Positions 44,560-57,447 of a DNA stretch of 64,000 nt are shown piece by piece. Position 1 is the stretch's first letter; each line of letters begins with the position of its first letter. The notes beneath the pieces were generated by a model, which worked only from the letters and a program-made list of their open reading frames with translations, made no database searches and was not told the origin of the DNA. The translations under genes were made by a program, and so were the position numbers. The DNA lies in NCBI GenBank assembly GCA_948567375.1, contig OX419756.1, forward strand, positions 52,678,552 through 52,742,551, in the 5' to 3' direction. Origin of the DNA: Lunularia cruciata (lineage: Eukaryota; Streptophyta; Marchantiopsida; Lunulariales; Lunulariaceae).

Positions 44560-45407
44560 AACTCTTCTAATAATTTCTTCTTTTTCTCTCTTTCTTTTTA
44601 GCACAATTGCATCTCATGATAACAAGTATTAGAAAATATGATTCAAACATCAGACACATGATAAGCAATACCACCATAAAAAAATAAGGATGGATAAGTT
44701 CAAAAAAGTGTGACTATCTTGACATCTTTGGGTTTGTCACATCTTTGTTTATGTCATATCTTTGTTTATGACACATCTTTAGGTTTGTCATACCTTTTGA
44801 TATCATATCTTCATTTATGACACCTTTTTAGGTTTGTTATATCTTTGTTTGTGACTATTTGTGACTATATAAGTAGGAACCAAAAGGAGAATTATCCATG
44901 TTGGCAGATATGCACATACGTGACCACCACTTATACTAAAGAACTAATTTTGGTAACCATTTATCTTGATGATGATTTTTTCATGTGAAAATAACAACAA
45001 GCCTTTGTAATTACCCACCAATTGTTTTAGCCATCAATAGCACAATATTAAGTCAAAAGGAAAATTAAGATTGATTTTTGATTGTTTCAAGTCCAGAATT
45101 TTATCAAATTTTGAAGCAACCACACTTTGTCAAATTTGCCAATCTACTCACAATTTAGGAAAGTGAGAATGAGAGACTATGTAAGCAAGTAATCAAGAAT
45201 TGAGTGTGGTGGAGTGACAAAGGAACACAAGGAAAGAACGTTGAGTGGATTGATAGCAATGTCACCTAAGAAGCACAAGACTATATCCGAGGTGACCCTT
45301 TGGTCACTTGGTGTAGAGTAATAAGAGACTCACTATTATGTGGAGTATGTCATAACTCAACAACTATTGTTCTTGATGTGGAACTGAGAGTTTACCAATC
45401 TCTCAAT
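44560..45407 (+). pseudogene. Spacer repeats and truncated extra ORF (copy 4)
   Basis: 44720-44860 has the TATGACACATCTTT / TTTGTCATATCTTT repeats seen at 17030-17135. From 44880 it aligns with 17150-17680. The extra ORF starts at ATG 45259 (MSPKKHK) and after about 140 bases is joined directly to the LTR start at 45408, so almost all of the ORF is deleted. This copy shows that the spacer and ORF follow integrase in this family. Confidence 0.6.
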
Positions 45408-46482
45408 GTTGGTGACACCTTTGTGTTTGTAATTTCTTTGTGTTGGTAACCTATATAGATCTTTGTCCATGTATAGGAGACCCCAATCTAGGGAAGACAA
45501 TTTATCAAGATTTTCATCTCAAGTATAGAATAATAAGACCTAACATGATTATTGACATGCATGCCATGTCATCATAAGATTAATTAGAGCAAGAAGTTAG
45601 TTACAATAGGATTAGCCCTAATAGGAGTAGAGTTAATGATGGGATGTTGGAGGCATAAGGCCATTGGATTTTTCACATCTTTTTGTTGGAGGTATAAGAG
45701 GAGTCACCTCACATAATATAGGTGAAGTCCCAAAATTCCAAATCACACCTTTCTATCCAATTTATGCATGTAACATCTCCTTACATGTGTGTATGAAAAT
45801 TGGGTTTTGTCTTGATGAAGATGCATGGGGATCTCCAAGATCCTTAGTGCATCAATGTCAATGTTATGCATGTTTCATGATTGTTAGATTGAGTAGTGGT
45901 AAGGAACTTGAAGTAAGAATGAAAGTGTTGGGGTGTGGAGAGGTATTTGGGCTTGACTAGGGTGGTGGATCCCCAGGGGTTGTGAAGACTTGAGGTAATG
46001 AATTGAGTAATTACAATGGCTATGAGTATTGTGAAGTACCACATGTAGAAAAAAGTCTAGTGTGTCATGAACTTGTAGTATAGTGGTGGGAATGCCTTTT
46101 AGGAAAGGTAGAAGTTCTCATTTACACTATAGTATGCATGACATAGGTAGGGAGGGAGAGACCCTTGGGACTATTGACCATCAAAATAGACTAAACCATC
46201 ATCTTCAAGAGCACTATTAGTTTTATATCTTTTGTAGAAGTGATTTGATTGTTTTAGTTTTTGTAGTGCACCATTGTGAGATGCATTACCCTATTCAAGG
46301 AATAGTTCTTGCCCAAGAGGTTAAGGATGAAACAAAAGAAAAATTGGTTAAAGATGAAACAATAGACAAATTGTGACAATGTGACACTTTCTCTTCAATT
46401 CTAGCCATTTTTTAATTGTATACTTGTGGTAACAGCCTCCTCTTACTAATAATACAATAAGTACATTAACATTAGTTTTTCA
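45408..46482 (+). repeat. Gypsy LTR (family with extra ORF)
   Basis: Starts TGGTGACACCTTTGTG and ends near TTTTTCA. It aligns with 20255-21834 but lacks the nested solo LTR, so it records the empty site. No intact PBS follows. Confidence 0.75.
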
Positions 46483-47946
46483 TAGTTAACTAGGTGAATG
46501 ATAGTCCTATTTGAGTATAATTATACCATAATGGATAAACCAAAAGAAGAAATATGCAAATATTAATTTAAGACCTATGTTCATGATGTAGTTGAGAAAA
46601 TGGAAGATTTTTAGCTTATAAGAAAGACTTTACTCATGTCAGCATAAGAGATCATTTATCAAAACTCATATAGAGATTTTTTAGAGCTATAGGTTCTTCC
46701 AAGATCAAAAGCCATAATAACTGCACTTTCAAGTAGAAAATCTTGCTCTTTACTTCTCAAATATAGATAAAAAAACACACAAAGCCTCATTTCAATCACT
46801 CATCTTATACTCCAAGTTCACTAAGGAATACATATCTTTCATCTCCTACACCTCTCTGTATATACTCACCAAAGTTACCATGGTAAGCACCTTGTCAACT
46901 TAATAAAATTGCTAATTTTCTTAAATCACCATAGATAAAAGAATCTTAAGGTTATAGGTCTTCATATTGGTTTGTAGACTCACATGCTTCCTTTTGGAAG
47001 TTCTAAGCATATTCCTTGGGGATTTAAGACCTTCAAATTGAAAACTAAAGTATATTTTAGGGTTATGTTTTATCTACCTAACTTGATCTACCTCTATTAC
47101 CAAATATCACATAACTTTGTCAAGCCATTAGGATTGTGACATGCACTATATATCAGGTTAAATTTAACCATGCAAGGTTTAAGCTAGAGATCTCACTCCA
47201 ATATAATCTAACTAAAATTCAATAAGACATTTCATTGAGTATCTAGATTATATATCACATATTTTGCCTTGCTTAATCATACTGACTAAGTTGAAAATAC
47301 TTCTTACTTAGTTATCACTAAATTTAGCTAGCTCTAATAAACTCAATGTCACCAAAATACTCTTAAAGCACCCTAGGATATTAAACACCAAAGAGGCTAT
47401 GAAGAATGAGTATGATTAGTAACAAGATTACAACCACTTTTATACCCTCACCAAGAATGCAATTGTTGAGTCAAAACATAATTAGAACACCCCATGCAAA
47501 AGCCATCATGGTATTCTCAAAATTGTTATTGATGAAAGCTCTTCAATGATAATAGCTAAGTGGTGAGGCTTTTGAGCATATGTCAAGGTTCATGGCCTTA
47601 AGAGGAAGTAGAATTGACGATAAATATTGAAATACATATTAGGATATTGAGCCAAATATCATTGATAGCACAACATGCAATAACATGCAACACTTTTCCT
47701 ATTATCTTGTATATAAAATTTGAGCAGTTATGTATGATTGACAAGTATAGCACAAGTCTTTTAACATGGGATACCATATTTAATTTGAAAAATTTATGGA
47801 GGCAATTTTACCTCTATTATCAACAAATGATCTCTTCAACTTTATGAATCACAATAGAAAATTCAAGGTATGATGGTAAAAAGCTCCATTTTGAATATGG
47901 AGCATCAAGCTAATCCATGGAGAAATAAACTTAATATTAGAGGTAT
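46483..47946. other. Unassigned AT-rich sequence
   Basis: No domain or repeat pairing was recognised in either strand. Short frames such as 47614-47847 are AT-driven. Confidence 0.4.
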
Positions 47947-48262
47947 TGTGATAGATCAAGGAGAGAAATAGAAGAATGGAATATCAAACTAAAATATCTC
48001 AACTAAGAGCAACTCCAAATGCTTGGGCTAAACCCAAGTTTTGGTATTTAAAAGTAAACTAAGAAAAGATTTCAAAGAAAGCTTCCAAAGAATTTTCCTT
48101 CTAGATTATCCAAGAAGTTTCCTTTCTTGTAGTATAATCTAAGCCAATTTTTTATTCAACATCATAAGCTACTCAATCCTTTGGAAGTTTCTAGAAGTTT
48201 TTCACCAAGAAGCTTCTTTGGATGCTTCTGAATCATTCTTAGAATTTCTAGATGTATGCTAG
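47947..48262 (-). repeat. Degraded partial chromovirus LTR
   Basis: The plus-strand left edge TGTGATAGATCAAGGAGAGA matches the LTR end of element 1 in reverse (TGTAAAAGACCAAGG). A TATTTAAA box sits near 48037 and damaged GAAGCTTC units persist (for example near 48210). It is cut at 48263 by the gypsy LTR. Confidence 0.55.
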
Positions 48263-49327
48263 TGTGACAACCCAATGTTGATATGCTAATAGTAAAATAG
48301 CAAGTAGCAGTTTGTTTTGTCAAGGATATAGAAATGAATAAAGAAAGTGTTGCAAATGGTAATTTGTTTATTATTAAGTATTTTACCTCTTGGGTAGAAT
48401 CAATCCCAAAAGAGTGTAGTATAACCTATCATGGCACACTTCAGAAAAGGGAAACCAAAAGTCACTCTCACATAGGATTCAATCCAATGGTGCCCTTGAA
48501 GATGATGGTTTAGTTTTGCAGTAGGTCAATAGGTCCCAATGATCTTTACCTTGCAATTACCTATGCTTTGTCTACTATAACTTTTGTGATAATATTCTAC
48601 CCCTCCTTGAAGATGTCAACTCAATGAGATTACAAATGCATGACATACTAGAATTTTTGTTATATGTGGTACTTCATGATACTCCCATCTCTTCATGACC
48701 TTTCAATGTACCACCTTGGGCCTTTAGAACCCCAAGGATCTAACACCCTAGTCAAGCACATATGCACTTCCACACCCTTATACCAATGTTCCTACTTTGA
48801 GTTCCTCACCACTACTCAATCAAGCAATTTAAAAATGCACATTGTATTGAAAATGATGCTTTAAGAATCTTGTAGGTCCCCAAGCATCCACTCCAAATGA
48901 CATAAGCACACTAAGACACATAGACTAAGCATACAAAAAATTGGATGAAAACTTGAACCTAACACCTAAATTAATTTGGGCTTTATCCCCTTGTACTTCT
49001 TATTACACAATGATGGGGAAAATCCAATGGCCATGTACCACCAAAATCCACTCATTATTTCTACTCCTATCAATAATGAGTGGATAATAAGTGGATCCAC
49101 TCATTATATTTATACTCCTACTCTAACCACTTTAGTTTCCTAATTAATTTCTATGACAATGTGACCTATAGTATAGTGCTCTTACTATACACTTTACTAG
49201 TTGTTCAACTCAAACTCAACCTTGGGAGAATGGTCATAATGACTTGGCACTACAAAATTGTATTATTGGACACAAGTGTTACTATACAAAAAGTCCATAC
49301 AAGAGGTTGGGTACAAAGGTGTCTCCA
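48263..49327 (-). repeat. Gypsy LTR (family with extra ORF), minus
   Basis: Minus-strand start TGGAGACACCTTTGT at 49327 and end GGTTGTCACA at 48263. Internal blocks such as GATTGAGTAGTGGTGAGGAA (minus, near 48820) match 45893 and 21302. It is the 3' LTR for the minus-strand extra ORF that extends right from 49330. Confidence 0.7.
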
Positions 49328-49329
49328 TT

Positions 49330-49738
49330 CCAATGTTGTGATAATATGACACCTTTGTTATTTATTTCTATATTTACAAATAGCAATTATTATATTGAGT
49401 GGCCTTTGCTTCTACATATTTTGATTAGCTCATTGATATGAATTTCTATATTCTACAAGTTCTTTCTACATGATAGTTGAGATATCTTGGAACTTAGTGT
49501 TGGTATGCTTCCTTAATTGATTAGCCAGCTCATTCAATTGCTTGCTAGAGTAAACCTTTGCATCCAATGCATAGATCTCCAAATTTATTTCCCTAAGCTT
49601 CATTTGATGAGCCTAGGTCAAGACCAACTCTGCTTGATTTCTTAGCCAATTAGCAACATCCTCCATGATAGTGAAAACCGTCATCTGCTCTTTGTCTAAG
49701 GTATCACACATGGACTTTATCTCCATCTCCACTTCTTG
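49330..49738 (-). pseudogene. Extra gypsy ORF, copy 5, C-terminal part
   Basis: Charged, coiled-coil-like minus-strand sequence corresponding to the end of copy 1. It is separated from the next part (51485-52112) by the solo LTR at 49744-51479, and ends at the LTR at 49327. Confidence 0.5.
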
Positions 49739-49743
49739 TCTTA

Positions 49744-51479
49744 TGTGACAACCCGACAAAAATCAATTTTGCGGTAATTAGGTAAGTAGTTCGTTCCCGT
49801 AAAGATACAATTCAGAATTGGTCAAATACAAAGCAAAGTAACAATGTAGTTCTTCTTATTGTGTCTTTAATCTCTCAAATAGAAACTACACCCAAAAGAG
49901 AGTAACAAGCACTAACTTGCAATCTCGTCACAACAATTTGTCTTCTATAATCACAAATCTTTCAAATCTTTCCAAACAATCTTGATTGTGATGATTTAGT
50001 CTCTCCCAAAAATAGCTACTTCACTACAAAACAACTTTGCCTCAGAATGGTGTTCCACCCCTCCACTAAAGGCACAACTTCCTCAATTTGAATTGATTCA
50101 CATCAACTCAATGCTGCACTCACAAATGTAGAATACTACCAATACTACAATTCCTCTTAGATCTATCAAGGCATAGCTTTGATACTACAATTCCTCTTAG
50201 ATCTATCAAGGCATTGCTTCAATTGCACTTCACTCAGGATCAAACACACCAAATGAAGATCAAAGCTATAGAATCCAACATCCAACAAGCACACTGACTT
50301 GCACTTTGAATTTCTCCAAACACTCCCAAACACACACATAGAATTGATACTCAGAATTAAGCTCAAGCAATGAGCACTGCTTCACAACACTTTGCTTTAT
50401 CTATTCTCAAGAATAATGAACATTGAACAACAACACACTATGAATGCATCCTTTAAATAGGCTGAACACTGAACACTGAACTAACTTCCTAAATTGCTTC
50501 CTAACAATCTCCAGATATGAAATGACAACCCACTTCCTCACATTTGTTGATTCCTTTTTCAAATCAGTTATGAATCCAATCTGATGTCTACTTCTAGTTC
50601 AACTTCCAAACCCAAAGTAACTTCACATATTTTTTTGTCTTGGGGTCTATCCATTATCACCAAATCTTCTAATAATTTGACTACTTCTTTGTTTTGAACT
50701 TTAATAAGAGACCTGGGTAATCTATCTACATCCTTATTTTGCAACCTTCTCTCTTCTAATGTTGCAAGTAATTGTCCCAAAGACACCTACGGTCTAATCT
50801 TGCACTTTGGGTTCATTCATTACTACTATTTCTCCTTAAATTTCTATCTTATCTTCAATTTTAACTGAAATTGAAGTCATAGGTATCCTAACTATCTCTT
50901 CTTTCTCTACTCTAATTATTTGAGACACTTCAAATATCTGACCCGAATACTCTTTCACCCGATGTTTGACTACCTTGGATTGGGTCAACTTTGTCTTGAG
51001 GCAAAGTCTTTTGACCCAAAGCTATATAGACCCAAAGTCATATAAGTCCAAAGTTACATAGACCCAAAGTCTCTACACCAGAAGAACCCTAACCCAAAGT
51101 CACTCAACTACTCCATACATCTACTACAAAAACTTCAAATGCTTGTAACTTTTGCTACAAACTTCCAAACTCAACGATTTTGGTGGCAATGGAAGGCCCT
51201 GAACGAGACTTCCAATGAGACATAACACACACAAGTTGGACATGTCATCAATGAGATACAGCCCCCACAAGAATCCTGACCTGCAACTTCCATTCCTCTA
51301 TTGGGTCTACACTCCTTCAATCTGATCTGAGTCCTTCTTCATCTGACAAGAAGTCAACTTCCTTGGATTCGACCCAAAGACCCGATTCTTTTGCTTTTGT
51401 TTCCATTTGGGTTCAATTCTGCCTTAACTATACATTACTTCTTCAAAACACATCAAAACCAAAAAATGTGGGTACCATA
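49744..51479 (-). mobile_element. Solo LTR, 1.7 kb, TCTTA target duplication
   Basis: Plus-strand edges are TGTGACAACCCGAC and GGTACCATA (minus TATGGTACC, a mutated TGTGGTACC). TCTTA flanks it at 49739-49743 and 51480-51484. A second copy of this LTR, 60574-62455, aligns over its whole length. Repeats of the phrase GACCCAAAGTC occur at 50990-51090. No coding sequence inside is supported. Confidence 0.8.
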
Positions 51480-51484
51480 TCTTA

Positions 51485-52112
51485 CCTGCACACAAAGAAT
51501 CTGCTCCTTTGCTTTGTGCTCATCAACTATAATGGTCAATTATTTGATATGCATTTTGGCCTTCTCTTTATATGTATTGTGGAGCAATTTGACCTTGGCC
51601 AATTGAATACAAGCACCTCATAAGCCTTTCTTCAATGATGCAACTTCATCATCACACGTATCTACCACATATCTACTCCTTGTGCTCCTTCTTGAAATCC
51701 AAGAATTCTTACCCTCATTGATCAATTACTACCTTCATAATGCTAACGTTGGCCTTTGTTCTATGCAACTCTACATTATGTTCTCCCAACATTCAAGCTC
51801 ATCCTTCTTCCACTAGTTCCCTATGCTCACCTAGTATGGTAATGCTCCCAAGAGGATTTCATATGTTCTATTGAATTGCAAGCTATTCTTCCAACTCATG
51901 GATCTTCTACTCAAGAGTAGCTTTAAATTGCTCCATCAATGCTACCATATCCCTTTTCCTTTTCTCTAGGGCTTGCTCTTTTGTACAAGATCTCTTTTTT
52001 GTAATCATGAACTGCTCCTTGAGTTGGGTGAGCTCATGTGGATCTACCTCTAATTCAATTGTTGCTCTTCCTTGTGATATTTTACTTCAATCACAACAAT
52101 TGCTCCTTGAGC
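51485..52112 (-). pseudogene. Extra gypsy ORF, copy 5, middle part
   Basis: Minus-strand Glu/Lys/Leu-rich frames with heptad-like spacing (for example the segment reading EQFKATLE near 51920), matching the coiled-coil part of copy 1 at about 19380-19900. It is bounded by the solo LTR on the left and by element 2 on the right, and resumes at 57958. Confidence 0.55.
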
Positions 52113-52117
52113 CTTAT

Positions 52118-52623
52118 TGTAAAAGATAGAGGAGAGAAATAAAAGAATAGAAAATCAACGTGAAAGATTACATTGAGACTCTTGAACAAGGGAAACTCCA
52201 CATGCCTAGCATGAACTTAGGCTTTGGTATTTATAGAGAGTATACAAGGCTCTTGAGAAGCTTCTCAAGACGCTCCCTAAAAGCCTCCTTCTTGGAGTGT
52301 AAGCCAAGCTAATTGATAAGTTTCTCAAGAAGTTTCTTTCTAAAGACCATCTACTTGGCATGCAAGCTAAACTAGTTGGAAGTTTTCTTAGAAGCTTTCT
52401 TATAGAAGTTATCTACTTGGTGTGCAAGCTAAGCTAGCCGGGAAGTTTCCCAAGAAGCTTCTTCCTAGAAATCATCACTTGACATGCACATTACCCAATA
52501 CTTAGAAGGTACCAAATAACTTCCTAGATGCTTCTAGAATATTTTTATAACTCTTAGCTAATTTGGTCTATTTTCTATTTCCTTAGTCTTGACTAACTTA
52601 TCTATAAACTCCATATTGTTATT
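52118..52623 (-). repeat. 3' LTR of element 2
   Basis: Plus-strand edges TGTAAAAGATAGAGG and CCATATTGTTA. A TATA box (TATTTATA on plus) lies near 52229. GAAGCTTC units are mostly damaged, but GAGAAGCTTCTCAAG remains near 52256. Confidence 0.85.
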
Positions 52624-52888
52624 CTATATTATATGGAGCTTACAATGAGTTAGTTGAGACAAAGTAGCAAATAGACCAAATTAATTAAGAATATTCTATA
52701 CGTATCTAGGAAGCTACTTGGCACCTTCCAAGTATTGGCTAATATGCATGCCTTCTTGGGAAGATTCTTGGCTAGTTTAGCTTGCATGCCAAGTAGGCAG
52801 TTTCTAGAAGGAAGCGTCTTGATAATCTTCCTTATACGCTTTGGTTGCACTCCAAGCAGGTGGCTTTTAGGAAACTTCTTGAGAAAGA
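52624..52888 (+). repeat. Inverted U3 fragment inside element 2
   Basis: Reads in plus orientation like the first 265 bases or so of the chromovirus LTR (ATATGGAG..., AAGAATATTCTA, CTTGGGAAG, TTTCTAGAAGGAAG). It abuts the 3' LTR start-to-start and replaces the end of the chromodomain region. It lacks the TATA/R/U5 part. Confidence 0.8.
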
Positions 52889-55800
52889 GACTCCCAAGTA
52901 GCATCATGAAGGATGACCCTTTCAAAAGGACCTTATACTTAGTATGTTGTTGGTGGTCATGTTGAATGTGATAACGTGCAAGGATATGATCAACTTCATA
53001 CTCCTCATGATCATTGATAGGTACAAGAGGAGGAGGAAGAGGGGGTTGGATATGAGAGGAAAATGAAGATGGATTAGAAACAAAGGGTTTCAACTTGGAA
53101 ATATGAAAGATAGGATGGATTTGCATATGAGAAAGCAAGACAAGTCAATAAGTAATAAGAGAAATGATTTGGATGATATCAAATAGGCCTATCCAATTAA
53201 GAGCAAGTTTATAGACTTGGGTATCAAGTGGGAGGGGTAGGTTATTGGAAAAAGGCATGACCTTATCACCAAGTTGAAAAGTGAGAGATCATGATGATGT
53301 TGGTCCGCATGTTGTTTTTGACTACTTTGAGCAACAAGGAGATGAGATTTGGTTTGTTGTAGGGATTGGGATATTATGGTAAAGAAGGTAGAAGTATGAG
53401 TGACATGAGAGGGAGGAGGAGTAAGAAAGGAATCTCAAACAAGTGTGTCTTGGCTAAAATTAAAGAAGAAGGGAAAGAATCCAATGCTTGCATGTTTGGA
53501 ATTATTGTAAGCAATCTTAGTAGCTACAAGACACTCATCCAATTGGTATGGTGAATGTTGACAAAGGCACAAAACATATCTTTCAAGGTGAAATTTTTAC
53601 ATTTGGTTTGCCTATCAATTTGAGGATGATAGGCCATGGACAAAGCAAGCTTGGTGTTGAGTATTTAGAAAAGTGCTTGCCAAAATTTTCCAGTGCAATA
53701 AGGATCAGGGTCAGATATGAGTACATGAGGCATCCCATGAAGACATTGTTGAAGTAAATTTGGATCAATGTTAGAACATCCATTATATCAAAGGTTGGTG
53801 CCAAATGGATTTGCTTACTATGCTTATCTACAAACACCATGCTATGTGACCTTGCTTTGTCTTGGGCAAGGATGTGATAAGATCTAAGCTCACATGTTCC
53901 CATTGAGCAGATGGGATGGGAAGTGGTTGAAGGAGTCCACTCAATTTTTGGTTGTTGGCCTTGTTGCATTGGCAGCTCTTACAAGATTGGAAAAAATCTT
54001 GAACGTCTTATCCCATGTTGGGCCACCACTATTGGCATTATAGGGTACCCAAGGTCTTGTCTACACCCATGTGACCAATGATTGATAAGTCATGGGCTTC
54101 TTGAAGATGCACAAGTTGTAAATTTCTCTTGCTTGGAACATAGATCTGGTTCTCCCAAAATAGAAGGCCTTCCTTGAAGGAGAAGGTGTTGTATTCCTTG
54201 TCATGTGTGGTAAGATGACCTTGTACTATCTAAAGAAAGGATCTTGTTGTAAAGTGGTCCTAAACTCAATTTGGACCTTAGAATCAATTGAGAGTATTGT
54301 AATTACTACTATGATGCAAGGAATAGACTTCAAATCAGGTCATCATGATAGGGAATCAAGGATGACATAGAACTTAGTGGGTTTATATTCAAGTTTGAGG
54401 TCAAAAAATTGTAGCTGTTTCTCCCATTGATGATGTTGACTTTTCATTTGCTCCAAATATAATGTATAAAACAAGGGTTTGTGATTGGTTTGGATGATCA
54501 TTTTTTTCCACAAGAGATAATGCCTCCATACCCTGGTAGCATATGTTATTGCTAGTTGTTCTTGATCACAAGCAAAGTAATTTCTTCTTTGTGTTTGTCG
54601 ATGAGACATAAAGGCAATGGGATATAAAAAATTGGGGAATTATTATTACAACATGGCTCCAATAGTAATGTTAGAAGTATCAAAATCAACAACACAAGGT
54701 AGTTGAGAGTCATATGGTTGAAGAATGGGTCTTGAAGAAACCATACAGTTCAGCTTCTAGAATGCTTTTTTGTGCTTGGTGATCCACTAAGAGCTTGAGT
54801 TCTTCTCTAAGAGGCCGGTCAATGGTACATCTACATGAGCATAGTAGTAGATGAACCATCGGTAGAAACTTGCCAATCCATTAAATACCCATACTTCTAT
54901 GGCATCCTTTAGAGTAGGCCAATTAGAAATGGCTTTGATATTCTTCTCTTCTATCTTAATCCACTCTAATGAGATTTTGTGACCCAAGAAGGTAACTTCC
55001 TTTTGCCAAAAGGCACACTTTGACTTCTTGTAGTAAAATTTCCATTGACGTAGTCATCTAAGGACTTCTTGCACATGATTTGTGTGTTTGGCCTTATCTT
55101 GTTATAAATTAAAATATCATCCAAGAATACCACCATGTGCCTATCCAATAGCCCATCCAACACTTGATGCATCTAATCCATGAAGATTTTTGGAGCATTA
55201 GTGAGCCCAAATGGTATAACTCTTTACTCAAAATGTCCATACCTTGTGCAAAAGGTAATGTTTTGCACATCCTTGCTATGAATGGGAATCTGCCAATAGC
55301 CACTTCAAAGATCCAACTTAGAGAAGTATTTCGATCTACTAATTGATCTAGCAAATCATCAACTCAAGGTAAGGGTTATGCATTCTTCATTTTTTGTTTG
55401 TTGAGATCACAGTAATCAATACAAAATCAAAGACTTCCATCTTTCTTTGGAACAAATGATACTGGTGCTCCCCAAGGAGATCTACTATGTTATATGAAAT
55501 CCTTCTCTAGCAACTCCCTCAATCTTGTTCAAAGCTTGTCCAATTCCTTTGGTAAGAGTTGATAGCTTGGTCTACTTACTAGGGTTACTTCTTAGAAATG
55601 ATTCAATTTTGAAGAGCATACCACGATTGGAAGGTAATCCTTTCCAAAAATCATCTAAAAACACATATGCAAACTCTTGAAGTATTTGATCAACCATTGC
55701 TTGATGAGGCTTTTGGCCCTCCTTAGATTCTCTATGAGCAACCTGCTTGATCAACAACACAAAAACAAGTTTATCTCTTCCAAAGCTTGCTCTATGGCTG

Positions 55801-56290
55801 CTTTATTGACAAACTTCACATCTTGGGATTGACTATTCTTAGGTGTCTTACTTAGAGTTGCCAAAAAACCTAATTGATAATTTCTTCCTTGGTGTTGTAC
55901 TTGAATTTTTCATTAGTTCTTATCAAATTAAATGTTATGATGTTCAAGCCAAGGCAAACCTAGAATGACATCATCATGTGGAGGTGTGATTAAAAACCTC
56001 ATATACTCCAAATATTCCTTCCCAATCTTGAATGTAACAAGATGTGAGGTACAAAATGAAAAAACCTTTCTACCATCTACTATTATCAATCTATTTCTAA
56101 TTACTAGTTTGATAGGAGTACTTAATTCCTTCTCTAATTGCATGGACATGCAATTCTCTAAACTCCTAGAATCTACTAAAATCCTACAACCATGATTCAA
56201 TTTCATACCTTGCAAGTGAAGCAAACTTGCATAGGTCAAGCCTCAATCCTATTGGAACTAATCAAGTTCCCAATATGTGGTTCAATATCT
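52889..56290 (-). pseudogene. pol of element 2 (degenerate)
   Basis: From the right on the minus strand: protease region (56239-55928, ILVDSRSLENCM; DSR again instead of DSG), RT (about 55500-54990, with the [10 protein letters not shown] block at about 55140), RNase H (54987-54343, GHKISLEWIK then YFACDQEQLA and HYLLWKK), integrase (54150-53330, including KQIHLAPT near 53800) and chromodomain start (53138-52890, DHEEYEVDHILARYH and YKVLLKG). The chromodomain end is lost at the inverted U3 fragment. Stops and small indels occur throughout. Confidence 0.85.
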
Positions 56291-56291
56291 C

Positions 56292-57175
56292 CTATTGGGG
56301 TTCCTTGTTTCCTTGGTCATTTTGCTCCACAAACTCCATCTGGGCAATTTGCTGAGGTTACCTATTTTTTAATGGACATTCAACAATGTAATGTCCAATT
56401 TGGGAATAATAAAAGCAATTATCATTTTGTCACAATCTATTTGTAGTGCCAAGTGGTCTTTTTTGGATGGCATCAATCTCAATTGATGCCAGCTCTTCCA
56501 CTTGTGTGGAGTGTATTGGTAGGTTCTATGAAGGTCAAGGTCAAGACCAAGTTGTTGCAACCAAGGAATCAAAATGCTTAGCAAATTGTATGGCTTCTTA
56601 TAAGTGTTTTGGCTTTTTCATAATCATCTCTAATTTGGTTTGTGATATCAAGTCCCTCACAAATTGATCTAGAGCCTCACCTTCTAGTATATCTAGAATT
56701 TTCATAATGGTGTTCTAGAATCATGATGTAGCTTCTTAAAGAGCCAATCTACTTCAACTCTACCAACCTATCTTGTATGGCATCTATAGCTTAAAATTGA
56801 CCAATTATTACACTCTTGAATTCTCCCCATGTCAAGATTGGTGTAACAATTTTCCGTTCAACTTGCTCCACTTGGAACAACAACCATAACTTTGCCACTC
56901 CATCCAATTGGCTTGAAGTCAAGAGAATGTATTTCCATTCATCTTGAAGATTTGTAGCTTCAAAATAATGTTCATAGTCAAACAAAAAATTCTCCACTAT
57001 GCTCAAGATATTCTTGCCTTCAAATACCTGGGGCTTTGGAAATTGGATTTTCTCTTCTCCTTCTCAAAATGGTGCTCTCTCTACATGCTCTTGTCGTTGA
57101 TGATCTTCTTTTTCAACAATAAAGTAAGGTGCTCAATTTGTTGCTACATGGCATTGATAACCTCAAGCATTGCCG
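56292..57175 (-). pseudogene. gag of element 2 (degenerate)
   Basis: Frames at 57006-56791 match the element 1 gag core (YFEATNLQD, SSQLDGVAKLW). The zinc knuckle near 56420 reads CFYYSQIGH, with the second Cys changed to Tyr. The gag frame ends CAA TAG (TAG on minus at 56294-56292) at the same place as the element 1 gag stop. Confidence 0.8.
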
Positions 57176-57447
57176 TTGTGACTACTACTCTGTCAAACTA
57201 TCTATAATTTATCTAAGTTAACATGTAGATGCAACATGTCCACCATTCTCCATAAGTTACAATTGGAAGTACCAAGGATTCATCAAACAAGGTGATCTCA
57301 TTTAGAAAATTCTACCCAAAGTGTGAGATGATGAATTGTGTGAAATGATGCTTGGGTAGAACATGGACATAAAAATCCTAATGTTTTAGCAAGAATGCAC
57401 TTGGTGGTCCATAGATTCCATCTATCCCATTCCTACTTTGATACCAA

